From an uncultured Alloprevotella sp. (GTDB lineage Bacteria > Bacteroidota > Bacteroidia > Bacteroidales > Bacteroidaceae): a stretch of DNA of 64,000 nucleotides. Within the stretch, counting starts at the first letter, position 1, and the number at the start of each line of letters is the position of its first letter. Positions 43,312 through 53,609 of the stretch are shown here, piece by piece. Location of the stretch: assembly GCA_944322325.1 (NCBI GenBank), contig CALUOQ010000013.1:1-64000 (forward strand), written 5' to 3'. The notes beneath the pieces are model-generated. The model saw only the letters and a program-made list of their open reading frames with translations. It did not search any database and was not told the DNA's origin. A program made the position numbers and the translations under genes.

Positions 43312-44388
43312 TTAATCGACACTATCGAGGATGACTTTCTGCCCCGTGCGCAACTGCATGGTTCCACTCACGATAACCGTGTCGCCGGGTTGCACGCCTT
43401 TCAGTACTTGTACTTGTGAAGCCGTGCGGAGACCTTTTACGATTTCGGCCGGTTGTGCGATGCCGTTTTTGTAAAGGAATACTTTGTCCTTGCCCATTTC
43501 CGAGATGATGGCTTCGCTCGGAACCGCGATGGCGTCCTTATATTCGTGGGCATTCAGACTGACGTTTACGTAACGGCCCGGCATCAGTTTGCCGTTGCTG
43601 TTGGCATATTGGGCGCGAATGGTGTAAGTATGAGTCTCCGGGTCTACTTTAGAGTCTGTGGCGTAGACCTTTGCGGAAAGGGTATCCATCTGTCCCTCAA
43701 CGGTAAAATGAAGTGATGCGCCCGGTTTGAGCAGTCCGGCGTAACGTTCAGGCACGGAAAACTCTACTTTCAGCGGACGGATTTTAGTTAAGGTAGCGAT
43801 GACGGTTGTCGGTGAGGCGTAGGCGCCCTGACTGACTTGGCGCAAGCCGATGATACCCTCAAACGGAGCTTTCAGTTCAGTTTGGTCAATGTTGGCTTTA
43901 ATCATGTCGATTTCAGCGCGTAGGGTGGCAAGATTGGTTTGGGCTTCCTGGAAAGCCTCACGGCTGACGGCTTCCTTGGCCAGCAGTGCATTCTGACGGA
44001 ATACGCGGTCGCTGGCCAGACGGAGTTGCGATTCCAGTTTGCGGAGTTCTGCCTGTAGCGGAGCGTCGTTTACTTTGGCCAACAATTGTCCTTCGTGGAC
44101 CGTAGCGCCTTCCCTAAAATGAATTTCTGTGATTTTTCCGGACGTTTCGAACGAAAGCTGAACTTCTTCATCGGGAAGGAGGCTACCACTGACCGACAGA
44201 CCGTCGTTCAAGGTCTGTCGCTTGACGGTCACGGCCCGGACGTTTAGCGAATTTTCCTTTTTTTTCGTAGGTTTCGTGTTGCCTTCGGAAAGTTCTTTGT
44301 TTTCGTGCGGAACGAATGTGTGTATTCCCAATCCTGTTAAGCCGACGACGATGACGCCGACTATTCCCCATCTGACGTATTTGTTCAT
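43312..44388 (-). CDS. RND efflux membrane-fusion protein (AcrA/HlyD type)
   Basis: A 358-residue periplasmic adaptor. Membrane anchor at residues 5-25 (VRWGIVGVIVVGLTGLGI), lipoyl halves (VSGSLLPDEEVQLSFETSGK and FEGIIGLRQVSQGAY), an alpha-hairpin between them (about 105-160) and a beta-barrel domain (VYATDSKVDPETHTYTIRA). It links the pump to the TolC channel. It is the first gene of the operon, 21 bp before the pump. A TACTTTTA at 44423-44430 on the minus strand is a one-mismatch -7 box. Confidence 0.94.
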   Translation of the reverse strand: MNKYVRWGIVGVIVVGLTGLGIHTFVPHENKELSEGNTKPTKKKENSLNVRAVTVKRQTLNDGLSVSGSLLPDEEVQLSFETSGKITEIHFREGATVHEGQLLAKVNDAPLQAELRKLESQLRLASDRVFRQNALLAKEAVSREAFQEAQTNLATLRAEIDMIKANIDQTELKAPFEGIIGLRQVSQGAYASPTTVIATLTKIRPLKVEFSVPERYAGLLKPGASLHFTVEGQMDTLSAKVYATDSKVDPETHTYTIRAQYANSNGKLMPGRYVNVSLNAHEYKDAIAVPSEAIISEMGKDKVFLYKNGIAQPAEIVKGLRTASQVQVLKGVQPGDTVIVSGTMQLRTGQKVILDSVD

Positions 44389-44646
44389 ATCTGCTTTTTT
44401 GGTTTGCTTTTTTAGTTGGACGTAAAAGTATAAAAAGGATTAATTGGTTGTGCGATTTTTTTCGGAAAAAGTGTGCGTGACGTGGAATTTTGGGAAAATT
44501 AGGTATGAAATCCGGTGGAATGTATGCTTTTGAGTGATGAACTCCGTCCGCAAACGGTATTTATGGTATAGGTCTTTTATCCTATAATAGTTGTGTTTCT
44601 CTCGGAAAAGACGGGTGGAATACCGGGTTATTTGATGGGAAATCAT

Positions 44647-44654
44647 TACTTTTG
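44647..44654 (+). promoter_or_regulatory. -7 box (TACTTTTG) for the radical SAM gene
   Basis: Exact TAnnTTTG, 28 bases before the GTG at 44682. Confidence 0.5.
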
Positions 44655-44681
44655 CCTCGTTAATTTTACTTACAGATTCAA

Positions 44682-45620
44682 GTGCGCCCAGACTATTTGT
44701 ACACCGATACGAGCCAACTTATGCAGAAGTATTTCGGCGGAAAGGTGCAGAAGATTTCTATAAATGCGGGTGCGACTTGTCCCAATCGCGACGGAACGGT
44801 CGGTCGTGGAGGCTGTACATACTGTAATAACCGCGCTTTCAGTCCGGAATACTGTACGCCGCAAAAGAGTATCACGACGCAATTGGAGGAAGGTAAACGC
44901 TTTTTTGCGCGAAAAAGTCCGTCAATGCGTTACTTGGCTTATTTCCAGTCTTATACCAATACTTATGGCCCCTTGGAAGTGCTCCGTGCGCGGTTTGAGG
45001 AGGCTTTGTCCGTGGATAGTGTCTTGGGCCTTGTGATTGCGACCCGACCAGACTGTATGACGCCGGACCTTTACGATTATCTGGCAGCGTTGTCGCACTC
45101 TGCTTTTGTCATGTTGGAGTTTGGCATTGAGAGTACCTGCGACCGGACTTTGAAGCGCATCAATCGCGGGCACGACTTCGCGACGGCGTGTTTGGCTATT
45201 CGGGAGGCTGCCGCACGGGGAATTCTGGTCGGAGGACACGTGATATTGGGGCTTCCCGGAGAGACGCGTGAGGAAATTCTGGCACAAGCCCCAACTCTTT
45301 CCGCCTTGCCGCTCGATGTGTTGAAACTTCACCAGTTGCAGCTGATAAAAGGTACGGCTATGGCCGAAGAGTTCAGAAACGCTCCTGAACATTTCCATTT
45401 CTATAGTGTGGATGAATACATCGATTTGGTCGTAGACTATTTGCAGCTTTTGCGGCCTACGATTGCCGTCGAGCGTTTTACGGCGCAATCGCCCAAGGAA
45501 TTGCTCGTTGCGCCTGACTGGGGTTTGAAGAATTATGAGTTCGTAGAAAAACTGAAACGCAGAATGCGTCAGTTAGGCGTCCGTCAAGGCGATAAATTCG
45601 TTATGGCGCCCTATATATAA
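44682..45620 (+). CDS. TIGR01212 family radical SAM protein (YhcC type)
   Basis: A 312-residue radical SAM enzyme. The cluster site is C33 with C45-x2-C48 in CPNRDGTVGRGGCTYCNN, an elongated C-x11-C-x2-C typical of this YhcC family rather than the usual C-x3-C-x2-C. EFGIESTCDRTLKRINRG and GGHVILGLPGETREEIL are the SAM-binding regions. The start is GTG, placed by the family N-terminus (DYLYTDTSQLMQKYFGGKVQ). The substrate is unknown; the family is widespread and has been linked to metabolite or RNA modification without a firm role. The next gene starts 4 bp after the stop. Confidence 0.9.
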   Translation: MRPDYLYTDTSQLMQKYFGGKVQKISINAGATCPNRDGTVGRGGCTYCNNRAFSPEYCTPQKSITTQLEEGKRFFARKSPSMRYLAYFQSYTNTYGPLEVLRARFEEALSVDSVLGLVIATRPDCMTPDLYDYLAALSHSAFVMLEFGIESTCDRTLKRINRGHDFATACLAIREAAARGILVGGHVILGLPGETREEILAQAPTLSALPLDVLKLHQLQLIKGTAMAEEFRNAPEHFHFYSVDEYIDLVVDYLQLLRPTIAVERFTAQSPKELLVAPDWGLKNYEFVEKLKRRMRQLGVRQGDKFVMAPYI

Positions 45621-45624
45621 TATA

Positions 45625-46755
45625 ATGTGTAAATCGAGGAGTGAAGACTGCCCGCGATGCCATAGAGACAAATTGAGAACGATGGAATACTTTGTGATAT
45701 TGACCCCGAAATGTGGAGGAGGTTTTTCAGAACGTCTGGACGACTTGACCCGGCAGTGGCAAGCGTGGCTGGACGCGCACCAGTGTAGCAAGTCGCAATT
45801 ATTGGCGACACGCGTTTACCTGAGCGATGCCATCAACCAGTGGCCGGCGGTGGAGAACCACTCTTTGTATATACAGTTTCTGTCGGTCGGAGCGGTTTCG
45901 TATGTTGAGCAACCTCCTTTGTCTGGATGCAAGATTGCGCTGGCGCTGCTCGTCTCTACTCGGAACTGGAGTCATGCCGGTACGTCGGAGCGTCATGTCC
46001 TGAGTTTGGGGGAGCTTCGGTTGTTGTTCCATTCCGTGCGTTATGTTTCAGCGGATGTTTCCGGTCTGGGTACTTACGAGCAGACAGAACGGGCATTCAA
46101 AGAACATGTTGGCTGGCTCCAGCAGTATGGATTAAACCTGAAGGACCATTGCCAGCGGACATGGATTTACGTTCGGGACATCGATCGCCATTATGCGCCG
46201 ATGGTAAAGGCGCGCAATGCGTTTTTTGAGGAAAACGATCTGACTCCTCGTACGCATTTTATCGCCTCGACGGGAATTGAGGGGTATAGTCTCAGTCCCG
46301 CGGCAACTGTAGCTGTCGACTTCTTTTCTGTGTCTGGACTGGACGACGGCCGTATTCTGTATTTACAGGCGCCGGAGTTCCTGAATCCGACTTACGAGTA
46401 TGGTGTGGCTTTCGAGCGCGGTACGCGCCTGAGTTTGCCTCATGGTGATTTGTTCCTTATTTCCGGGACGGCCAGTATTGATAAGCATGGTGTTTGTCTT
46501 TACCCCGGTGATGTCGTCCGTCAGCTGGACCGTCTGTTCCTGAATATAGATGCGTTACTCCGTTCTGGTGAAGCGGAAATGCGGCATTTGCGAAGCATGA
46601 CGGTGTATTTGCGCGACGTGTCGGATTACGAGACTGTCGAGCGTTATATGCAAGCGCATTTCCCCTCGGTGCCATATGTGATTACCTCAGCTCGGGTCTG
46701 CCGGCCCGAGTGGTTGGTCGAAGTTGAAGCGGTTGGTTGGAAGGCCATCGAATAG
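45625..46755 (+). CDS. Chorismatase-like/Rid-family protein
   Basis: A protein of 376 residues from ATG 45625, or 357 from ATG 45682. The later start (MEYFVILTPKCGGGFSERL) drops a cysteine-rich lead (CKSRSEDCPRCHRD) and is at least as likely. Two Rid-type domains: the first at about 20-130, the second at about 190-376. The second shows YVRDIDRHYAPMVKARNAFF, THFIASTGIEGYS, FLISGTASIDKHG, GDVVRQLDRLFLNIDALL, MTVYLRDVSDYETV and VCRPEWLVEVEAVG, a pattern resembling chorismatases (FkbO, Hyg5, XanB2), which turn chorismate into hydroxybenzoates or related acids. That suggests a chorismate-consuming enzyme, but a plain Rid-like role cannot be excluded. It is 4 bp after the radical SAM gene, so translationally coupled. 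Confidence 0.75.
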   Translation: MCKSRSEDCPRCHRDKLRTMEYFVILTPKCGGGFSERLDDLTRQWQAWLDAHQCSKSQLLATRVYLSDAINQWPAVENHSLYIQFLSVGAVSYVEQPPLSGCKIALALLVSTRNWSHAGTSERHVLSLGELRLLFHSVRYVSADVSGLGTYEQTERAFKEHVGWLQQYGLNLKDHCQRTWIYVRDIDRHYAPMVKARNAFFEENDLTPRTHFIASTGIEGYSLSPAATVAVDFFSVSGLDDGRILYLQAPEFLNPTYEYGVAFERGTRLSLPHGDLFLISGTASIDKHGVCLYPGDVVRQLDRLFLNIDALLRSGEAEMRHLRSMTVYLRDVSDYETVERYMQAHFPSVPYVITSARVCRPEWLVEVEAVGWKAIE

Positions 46756-46938
46756 CGGTGAAGTAGTTTGCAATAGCCTTTGTTCAGTCGCCTTGCGCTT
46801 TTCGTTCTTAAAAAAGGAATGCCCGGGAGCAAAGTTTGCCTGAAGCGTTTTAACAATTGAGCTTGCCGCATGTATGAAAAAAAGTTAATCACCTTAAGAA
46901 TACTTGTGCGCTTAACAAGTAGACCAATAAAAAACTAT

Positions 46939-46946
46939 TAATTTTG
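46939..46946 (+). promoter_or_regulatory. -7 box (TAATTTTG) for the FAS1/SusCD locus
   Basis: Exact TAnnTTTG, 59 bases before the start of the first FAS1 gene, in a 249-bp gap that otherwise holds nothing. Very likely the promoter of the whole locus, since no hairpin interrupts the next 16 kb. Confidence 0.55.
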
Positions 46947-47004
46947 CCTCATTCAATTGGAGTGAAAAAGAAGAGAATCAATAAATAACTTAATAAATGG
47001 ATTG

Positions 47005-50000
47005 ATGCGTATGAAAAACCGTTTATTCAGAATGGGGAAAGCGCTGATCGGAACCGCGTGTCTATTAACGACATGCGGTGTGGCGTATTCCTGTTCAGAT
47101 GACTACGATTTGCCAGACACGAAGCCTGAGTTCTTAGGTTCGAGTATCTACGATGAACTGAAGAATCGTGGGAACTTTACGACAGTCGTTCGCCTGATTG
47201 ACGACTTGGGTTACACCGATGTCTTGTCGCGTACGGGTAGTAGAACGCTTTTCGTGGCCGACGATGAGGCTTACGACAAGTTCTTCTCTACGACGACGTG
47301 GACGGACGGTAATGGCAATCCCGTGCGTAATTACAACCAGTTGAGCCTCGCGCAGAAGAAAATTCTGGTGAACAACTGTATGTTGAACAACGCCTATCTG
47401 CTTGAGATGATGCCGAATCTCTCCGGTAGCTCAACCGTGACGAAGGATGTCGGTCTGCGTCAAGGCACCACGGCGGCTGTGACGGACTCTATTGCTTGGT
47501 TTGCAGCTTCGGAATTGCCAGTGACTTATAGCAATACCGAGCGCGACTACTGGAAAGACCTCCGCGACCGCAAGGAAGCCAGTGGCGAAAAGGTGCTTAT
47601 CGCGATGGACAACACCTCGACGCTGATGACGCACTTCATGCTGGGCCAGATGAACATGCAGGGCATTACGACGGACGACATCTCCTTCGTGTTGAACTTG
47701 CCCGATAGCCTCGCGTGGCGTACCGGTCAGCGTCGTAACTTTATTTACGACGCTGAAGTGCGTACGGGCCGCGACGCCAACGGCGCTTACCAGAGTGACG
47801 TGACCTGCTTGAATGGTTACTTCAACGTGCTCGACAAGGTGATGCTCGTGCCCTCCAACATGGCCGAGGCTATCCGCCAGAACAGCAATACGAAGCTCTA
47901 CAGCCACATCCTCGACCGCTTTAGCGCTCCGTTCCCCGATGGGACGTTGCAGGATGAGTACGAGTCTGTTTACGGTCAGGGCTCCTCTGGTGATACGCTT
48001 TACGTGAAGCGTTATTTCTCCAACCGTTCTCAGGGTGAGAATGCCTTGAACACGGCGCCGGACGGAACGTCGGTTACTTCCGACGTCGGTCTGCTTTCCT
48101 ACGACCCGGGGTGGAACCTATATAATAATGGTAGTGACGCCGCCGAGCGCGACATGGCCGCCATGTTCGTGCCCAATGACTCCGCAGTCCGCGATTACTT
48201 CCTCAACCTCGGTGGTCGTATGTTTATCGAGCGTTACAATCCCGACTACGTTCCGGGTACGCCCGTCAATGACGACGAAGAGCTGTTGCGCTTGATTGAC
48301 CAGATTCCCAAGAACCGTCTTCAGCCGCTCATCAACAACTTGATGAAGTCTTCGTTCAACGCTAGCGTGCCGAGTAAGTATCTTTCCATCATGAACGATG
48401 CTCGCGACCCGATGTTCGTCGGTATGTCTCAGGAGGATTACAAGGCTGGCATCGAGAAGTGTATCTTGGCCAACAACGGTGTGGTTTACGTGATGAAGGG
48501 TGTGACGGCTCCGGCTGCCTATTCCGCAGTTTCCGGTCCGGCGCTGGTAAGCGACCAAGCTGAAATCATCAACTCCATCATCACGGCCGACGACAACTAT
48601 ATCCAAGGTAGTGCGTACAACTCCGCCCCGATGAAGCAGTACTTCAGTACGTATCTGCGCGCCATGCAGTCGTACTTTACGCTGTTCATCCCCACCGACG
48701 AAGCGCTCGGCTCGACCGGTTATGTCGATCCCGCCGTGTACAATGCGCCTACGGCCCGCCGGTATTGGCAGCTGACGTACAATCCGCCTTCGGTAACGAC
48801 GACTACGTCCATCCTTCCGGTCGACATGTACGCTTTCAACTTCGACCCCACTACCGGTCAGCAGCCCGGTATTGATGCGTCCAAGGGTAATGCCGTCCGC
48901 TCGCTGTCCACGCAGGCTTTGACGAGTGGTTATGGTATCACCAAGCGCTACATCGCCATGGAGCTGATGAACCAGCACATCATCGTGCACGACAGCACTG
49001 AGTCTAAGGATTATGTATCCGGCGATGCCCAGTACTACCTGGCCCGCAACGGCGCTCCCGTGTTTGTAGAAAGCAAGGGCGAAGCCGATGGTACCGGCAT
49101 GGTTGTCAAGGGCGGTTTCCAGCTGATGATGGAAAAGGCTGGCGTAGAGCAGCAGTGCAACGTTGTGGAAACTTACAACATGACGGCTGAGAACAATAAT
49201 GGTTATGGTAACGGTATGACTTATTTCATCGACCGCGCCATGCAGCCGACCATGACCAACGTTCGTGCCACACTGACCGGAAACGCCGAGTTCTCCAAAT
49301 TCTATAATCTGTTGGCCGGTTACGACCTGTCGGCCGATCCTAATAATCCGGACCCGACCCTGAGCTTCGACATCGGTACGATTGTAGACGACGCCGGTTT
49401 CACTGAGGGAATGCCTGCCGCCGATGCTATCGACGAACGCAATAAGTATCAAGTCTTTAGCTCTGCGCAGTCCTATGCGTATGTGCGTTTCTTCAACAAC
49501 TATCGTTATACCGTTTATGTGCCTACCAACGAGGCCATCGACTATGCGGTGAATACGTTGGGCCTGCCGACGTGGAGCCGTATCCGCAGCTATCTGGATA
49601 CGTACTGCAACGCCGAGGATCCCAATATCAGCGAGGAGACGCTTGCCGCCAACAAGAAAATCGCACAGGCCATGGTGACCTGTCTGGTCAACTTCCTGCG
49701 TTATCACTTCCAGGACGGTTCCATCTTCTTGGAGAAGCACGTGACCGAATCTACCGATGAAACCGAGACTTCTTGCGTGGACAGCGAAAGCAACGTCTAC
49801 CTGAAGGCTTATCATATCGACCAGGCTCCCAACTCCTTGTCGCTCACCGATGAAGGAGGCGTGCGCCATAGTGTGAACCCCAGTCTGTGCAACTTCCTGG
49901 CCCGCGACATGGAAACATTCGTTGATAGAGCGAATGCCGTGACGACCAATCCTACGCAGGCTTACGCCGTGACTTCTTCTTCGTATTCCGTGCTTCATGC

Positions 50001-50133
50001 CTTGTCGCACAATCCTTCTGCCAACCAGCCGGGATGCCTGCTCTTCAAGGAGTTGGAAAACGGAAAGATTTTCAATGTCAACACGGGCGAGCAGGCCACA
50101 GCGTTTGTGAAGAAGTACCGTATCAGAAAATAA
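47005..50133 (+). CDS. Surface lipoprotein with fasciclin (FAS1) domains
   Basis: A 1042-residue lipoprotein (from ATG 47005; 47011 is also possible). The hydrophobic segment LIGTACLLTTCGVAYSC ends at the lipid cysteine C30, followed by SDDYD, a surface-export pattern. FAS1 signature strands recur at about residue 80 (SRTLFVADDEAYDKFF), 382 (AAMFVPNDSAV), 558 (SYFTLFIPTDEAL) and 834 (YRYTVYVPTNEAIDYAV), so about four FAS1-like modules fill the protein. FAS1 domains usually mediate adhesion or carbohydrate/protein binding. It is first in the locus and 12 bp before SusC, so it is probably the accessory ligand-binding lipoprotein in place of SusE/F. Confidence 0.85.
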   Translation: MRMKNRLFRMGKALIGTACLLTTCGVAYSCSDDYDLPDTKPEFLGSSIYDELKNRGNFTTVVRLIDDLGYTDVLSRTGSRTLFVADDEAYDKFFSTTTWTDGNGNPVRNYNQLSLAQKKILVNNCMLNNAYLLEMMPNLSGSSTVTKDVGLRQGTTAAVTDSIAWFAASELPVTYSNTERDYWKDLRDRKEASGEKVLIAMDNTSTLMTHFMLGQMNMQGITTDDISFVLNLPDSLAWRTGQRRNFIYDAEVRTGRDANGAYQSDVTCLNGYFNVLDKVMLVPSNMAEAIRQNSNTKLYSHILDRFSAPFPDGTLQDEYESVYGQGSSGDTLYVKRYFSNRSQGENALNTAPDGTSVTSDVGLLSYDPGWNLYNNGSDAAERDMAAMFVPNDSAVRDYFLNLGGRMFIERYNPDYVPGTPVNDDEELLRLIDQIPKNRLQPLINNLMKSSFNASVPSKYLSIMNDARDPMFVGMSQEDYKAGIEKCILANNGVVYVMKGVTAPAAYSAVSGPALVSDQAEIINSIITADDNYIQGSAYNSAPMKQYFSTYLRAMQSYFTLFIPTDEALGSTGYVDPAVYNAPTARRYWQLTYNPPSVTTTTSILPVDMYAFNFDPTTGQQPGIDASKGNAVRSLSTQALTSGYGITKRYIAMELMNQHIIVHDSTESKDYVSGDAQYYLARNGAPVFVESKGEADGTGMVVKGGFQLMMEKAGVEQQCNVVETYNMTAENNNGYGNGMTYFIDRAMQPTMTNVRATLTGNAEFSKFYNLLAGYDLSADPNNPDPTLSFDIGTIVDDAGFTEGMPAADAIDERNKYQVFSSAQSYAYVRFFNNYRYTVYVPTNEAIDYAVNTLGLPTWSRIRSYLDTYCNAEDPNISEETLAANKKIAQAMVTCLVNFLRYHFQDGSIFLEKHVTESTDETETSCVDSESNVYLKAYHIDQAPNSLSLTDEGGVRHSVNPSLCNFLARDMETFVDRANAVTTNPTQAYAVTSSSYSVLHALSHNPSANQPGCLLFKELENGKIFNVNTGEQATAFVKKYRIRK

Positions 50134-50145
50134 TTTGCTAGTATC

Positions 50146-53100
50146 ATGAATAACGTGAAGTATCTATTGACTCTTGTCCTGTGCTTCTGCTTTACGGCAG
50201 TATTGGCGCAGCGAAGAATCTCGGGCCACGTTTGGAGTAGCGAGGGACCGGTGATTATGGCAAACGTAATCGAAGTGGATAAGGACAACCGTAACGTGTC
50301 GGCCACCCAGACCGACGCCAGCGGTAACTTCTCCATGACGATTAAGAATGCCGCCAACAAATTAAGGATATCCTATATCGGTTATGTCACCAAAGAGTTG
50401 CCCATCGGCGGAACGTCCGTGTTCCGCGTCGAGCTGAAGAGCAAGGGCGCTTTGAACGAAGCCGTCGTTTCGGCCGAGCGCCGCGTAACGACCAATGGTT
50501 TCTCCATCCCTGAGCGCGAAATCTCTGTGGCTCAACAGTCTCTGAACATGGATGAGATGGAAGGACTTTCGTTCGAAACGGCAGGCGAGGCCTTGCAGGG
50601 CCAGATTGCCGGTTTGGACATCGTTGCCAACTCCGGTAACCTCGGTGCCGGAACCAGCATGCGTTTGCGTGGTGTGTCCTCCATCAATGGCGATCAGGAG
50701 CCCTTGATCGTCGTCGACAACTACATCTTGGAGGACTATAACTCCGACGAGCTCGACTTCAGTGACATGGAGAACTCTGAGCAGTTCGCCACCTTGCTTC
50801 AGGTCAACCCTGACGACATCCAGAGTATCAATGTGTTGAAGGACGCTGCTGCTACGGCCATCTGGGGTTCGCGCGGTGCCAACGGTGTGATCGAAATCAA
50901 GACCCGTCGTGGTAAGCGCGGTAAAACCAAGGTGAACTTCTCCTATCGTTTCTCCGGTTCCTGGCAGCCCGAAGGCATGAAGATGCTCGACGGTGACGGC
51001 TACACCATGATGTTGAAGGAAGCCTACTTCAACCCGAACCAGAGCGACGTGGCTTCCGGTATCATCGAGTTGATGTACCGTCCGGACTACACCGCTTATT
51101 ATGGCAACTTCAGCCAGAACACCGACTGGGTCGACGAAGTGACGCAGTTCGGTCAGAAACACAATTACGGTATCTCCATCGAGGGTGGTGGCGAGAAGGC
51201 CACGTTCCGCGTGTCCGGTAGCTACGACCACGAGACCGGTACCATCATCGAGCAGTCGCTCGACCGTTTCACCTCCCGTCTGGCTTTGGACTACTATGTG
51301 TCCGACCGCATCAAGTTCTCCTCCAACTTCGCCTTGACATACACGAAGAACAACAAGAACCTTGAGGAGGGCAATGTTTCCATCCTCTCCCGTGCCTATC
51401 AGGCTATGCCTAACATGGCCGTCTACCGCCAGGAGTGGGATCCCGTCAGCCGCACCTATGTGTCGTCCGACCAGTTCTACCAGATGTATCCCAGTGCGTC
51501 CGCAGCCGGTCTGGTGTCGCCGACGTCCGGCCTGTCGTCCTACTATCTGAGCGACATGGTCAGCAACGGTAACCCTGTGGCATGGGCCCGTCTGGCTTGG
51601 GCACAGCAGTCCACCTATACCATCAACCCGCAGTTCCAGCTCGAGTACAAGCTCTTGGGCAAGGATGAAGAGGAAACTCAGCTTAACTATACGGGTGAAG
51701 TGTATATGAACTCCTATACGGAGACCTATAATACCTATAAGCCCGGTGCGTTGAACTCCGCCACGTGGCAGGATAAGATCAACAAGACCTCCAACAAGGA
51801 GTACAAGTCGTTGGATTTCCAGACTCGTCACACGTTGATTTTCCGTCCATGGTTCGGCACGCCCGACCACAGCCTGCAAGTACTCGGTCGCTTCGAGATG
51901 CGTACGACCGACAACTCCCAGCAGTACATGGAGTCCACCGGCGTAGTCGGCGGCATCACCGACCCCAACGTTGAGGCTTATCTGAACTCGCTTTCCACTT
52001 CTACGGGCAAGGGCCACAGCATGAGCGTTACCGGTTCGTTGCACTATGCCTACAAGTCGAAGTACATGTTCGACTTCACCATCCGTGGTGACGGTAGCAC
52101 GAAGTTCGGTAGCGGCAACAAGTGGGGTTTCTTCCCCGGTATCTCCGGTCGTTGGAACATCAGTGACGAGTCCTTCTTCCGCCCCCTGCGTGGTGATGAC
52201 GGCAAGTACGTCAGCATGTTGGGCGTCAGCGGCGGTTGGGGTGTCGGCGGTAACGCTTCGTTCGGCGACAACCTCATGTACAACAACTACGCTTCTATCG
52301 GTTCCTACCTCGGTAGTACCGCCATCGCCCCGAGCAACCTTCGCCTCACCCTCATCCAGTGGGAGAAGACCAAGTCTTGGAACATCGGCGTCAAGTTGGG
52401 CCTTTTCAAGGACCTTCTTAACTTCGACCTCAATGTGTACGACCGTCGTACGTCCGACTTGCTTATGAGTAACGTCGGCATCCCGTCGTCCACGGGTTTC
52501 TCCGCGCTCGACTGGGCCAACGTCGGTTCACTCCGCAACAACGGTTGGGAACTCTACTTCAACACCGGCCGCATCTTCAATGTCGGCAAGTTCTCCATGG
52601 TCGTCAAGTTCAATCTTGCGCAGAACGTCAACCGCATCACCAGCATGGACGAGACCGTTCTCGCCAGCATGAACCCCGACTTCGAGAATAAGAATGAAGA
52701 GTGGATGAGCCGCGTACAGATTGGCAATGCACTCGGTGGCATCTACGGTTTCCGCAACTTGGGCGTATATCGTTACGACTATGAACACAGCGGTTACTTT
52801 GCTGACGAGGAGGACAATACCAAGTACGGTACGTACGAGGAATGGCTGAACGATCCTACTTCCGCTCCTCCCACGGCAGCCATTGCCGCCGCCGTCGGTC
52901 AGAACGCCACTACGCCTGTGGCCCGTGACGCTCAGGGCAACATCATCTACGACCAGGATGGCGACCCGAAGCACATGATGTTCAACTACGGTGGTGTCAA
53001 CTATGCGTTCCAGGGCGGTGATGTCATTTACGAGGATATCAACCACGACGGTCAGATCGACGAACTTGATATTGTCTACCTCGGCAACTCCAACCCGAAG

Positions 53101-53598
53101 CTGAATGGTGGTTTCGGTTTCGACTTCTACTACGACAAGTGGACGCTCAAGGCCAACTTCAACTTCCGTATCGGCAACAAGATTGTCAACATGGCCCGTA
53201 TGAAGGCTGAGGACATGCGTACCAACAAGAACCAGAGCGCGGCTGTCAACTGGCGCTGGCGCAAAAACGGCGACATCACGGAGATTCCGCGCGCCATGAA
53301 CGCAACGGCTGCCAATTCTGCCACGTACAACTCGTTGGCCAACGACCGTTATGTGGAGAAGGGCGACTTCGTCCGCCTGCAGTACCTGCAGCTGACCTAT
53401 CGCTTCGACCCGGGCAAGCTGAAACGTTTCGGCATCAACCGCCTGAACCTTGCCGCCTCTGCCAACAACCTGTGGTTCTGGACGCGTTACAAAGGCGTCG
53501 ATCCCGAGCACTCGCAGAGTGGTTACTCTCCTTGTATCGACAATTCCGAGACCCCGCGTTCGCGTTCGTTTACGGTTAGTTTGAATATCGGATTTTAA
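50146..53598 (+). CDS. SusC/RagA family TonB-linked outer-membrane protein (first pair)
   Basis: An 1150-residue transporter. Signal peptide (LLTLVLCFCFTAVLAQ), carboxypeptidase-like domain (about 22-105, ASGNFSMTIKNAANKLRISY), plug (about 130-260, AGEALQGQIAGLDIVANSGN, DDIQSINVLKDAAATAIWGS), barrel ending with SFTVSLNIGF. It forms the lidded pore with the next SusD protein and imports a ligand with TonB energy. It is shorter than many SusC proteins, with no additional N-terminal signalling domain (STN), so no anti-sigma signalling is expected. Confidence 0.95.
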   Translation: MNNVKYLLTLVLCFCFTAVLAQRRISGHVWSSEGPVIMANVIEVDKDNRNVSATQTDASGNFSMTIKNAANKLRISYIGYVTKELPIGGTSVFRVELKSKGALNEAVVSAERRVTTNGFSIPEREISVAQQSLNMDEMEGLSFETAGEALQGQIAGLDIVANSGNLGAGTSMRLRGVSSINGDQEPLIVVDNYILEDYNSDELDFSDMENSEQFATLLQVNPDDIQSINVLKDAAATAIWGSRGANGVIEIKTRRGKRGKTKVNFSYRFSGSWQPEGMKMLDGDGYTMMLKEAYFNPNQSDVASGIIELMYRPDYTAYYGNFSQNTDWVDEVTQFGQKHNYGISIEGGGEKATFRVSGSYDHETGTIIEQSLDRFTSRLALDYYVSDRIKFSSNFALTYTKNNKNLEEGNVSILSRAYQAMPNMAVYRQEWDPVSRTYVSSDQFYQMYPSASAAGLVSPTSGLSSYYLSDMVSNGNPVAWARLAWAQQSTYTINPQFQLEYKLLGKDEEETQLNYTGEVYMNSYTETYNTYKPGALNSATWQDKINKTSNKEYKSLDFQTRHTLIFRPWFGTPDHSLQVLGRFEMRTTDNSQQYMESTGVVGGITDPNVEAYLNSLSTSTGKGHSMSVTGSLHYAYKSKYMFDFTIRGDGSTKFGSGNKWGFFPGISGRWNISDESFFRPLRGDDGKYVSMLGVSGGWGVGGNASFGDNLMYNNYASIGSYLGSTAIAPSNLRLTLIQWEKTKSWNIGVKLGLFKDLLNFDLNVYDRRTSDLLMSNVGIPSSTGFSALDWANVGSLRNNGWELYFNTGRIFNVGKFSMVVKFNLAQNVNRITSMDETVLASMNPDFENKNEEWMSRVQIGNALGGIYGFRNLGVYRYDYEHSGYFADEEDNTKYGTYEEWLNDPTSAPPTAAIAAAVGQNATTPVARDAQGNIIYDQDGDPKHMMFNYGGVNYAFQGGDVIYEDINHDGQIDELDIVYLGNSNPKLNGGFGFDFYYDKWTLKANFNFRIGNKIVNMARMKAEDMRTNKNQSAAVNWRWRKNGDITEIPRAMNATAANSATYNSLANDRYVEKGDFVRLQYLQLTYRFDPGKLKRFGINRLNLAASANNLWFWTRYKGVDPEHSQSGYSPCIDNSETPRSRSFTVSLNIGF

Positions 53599-53609
53599 TT
53601 AAACACGTC

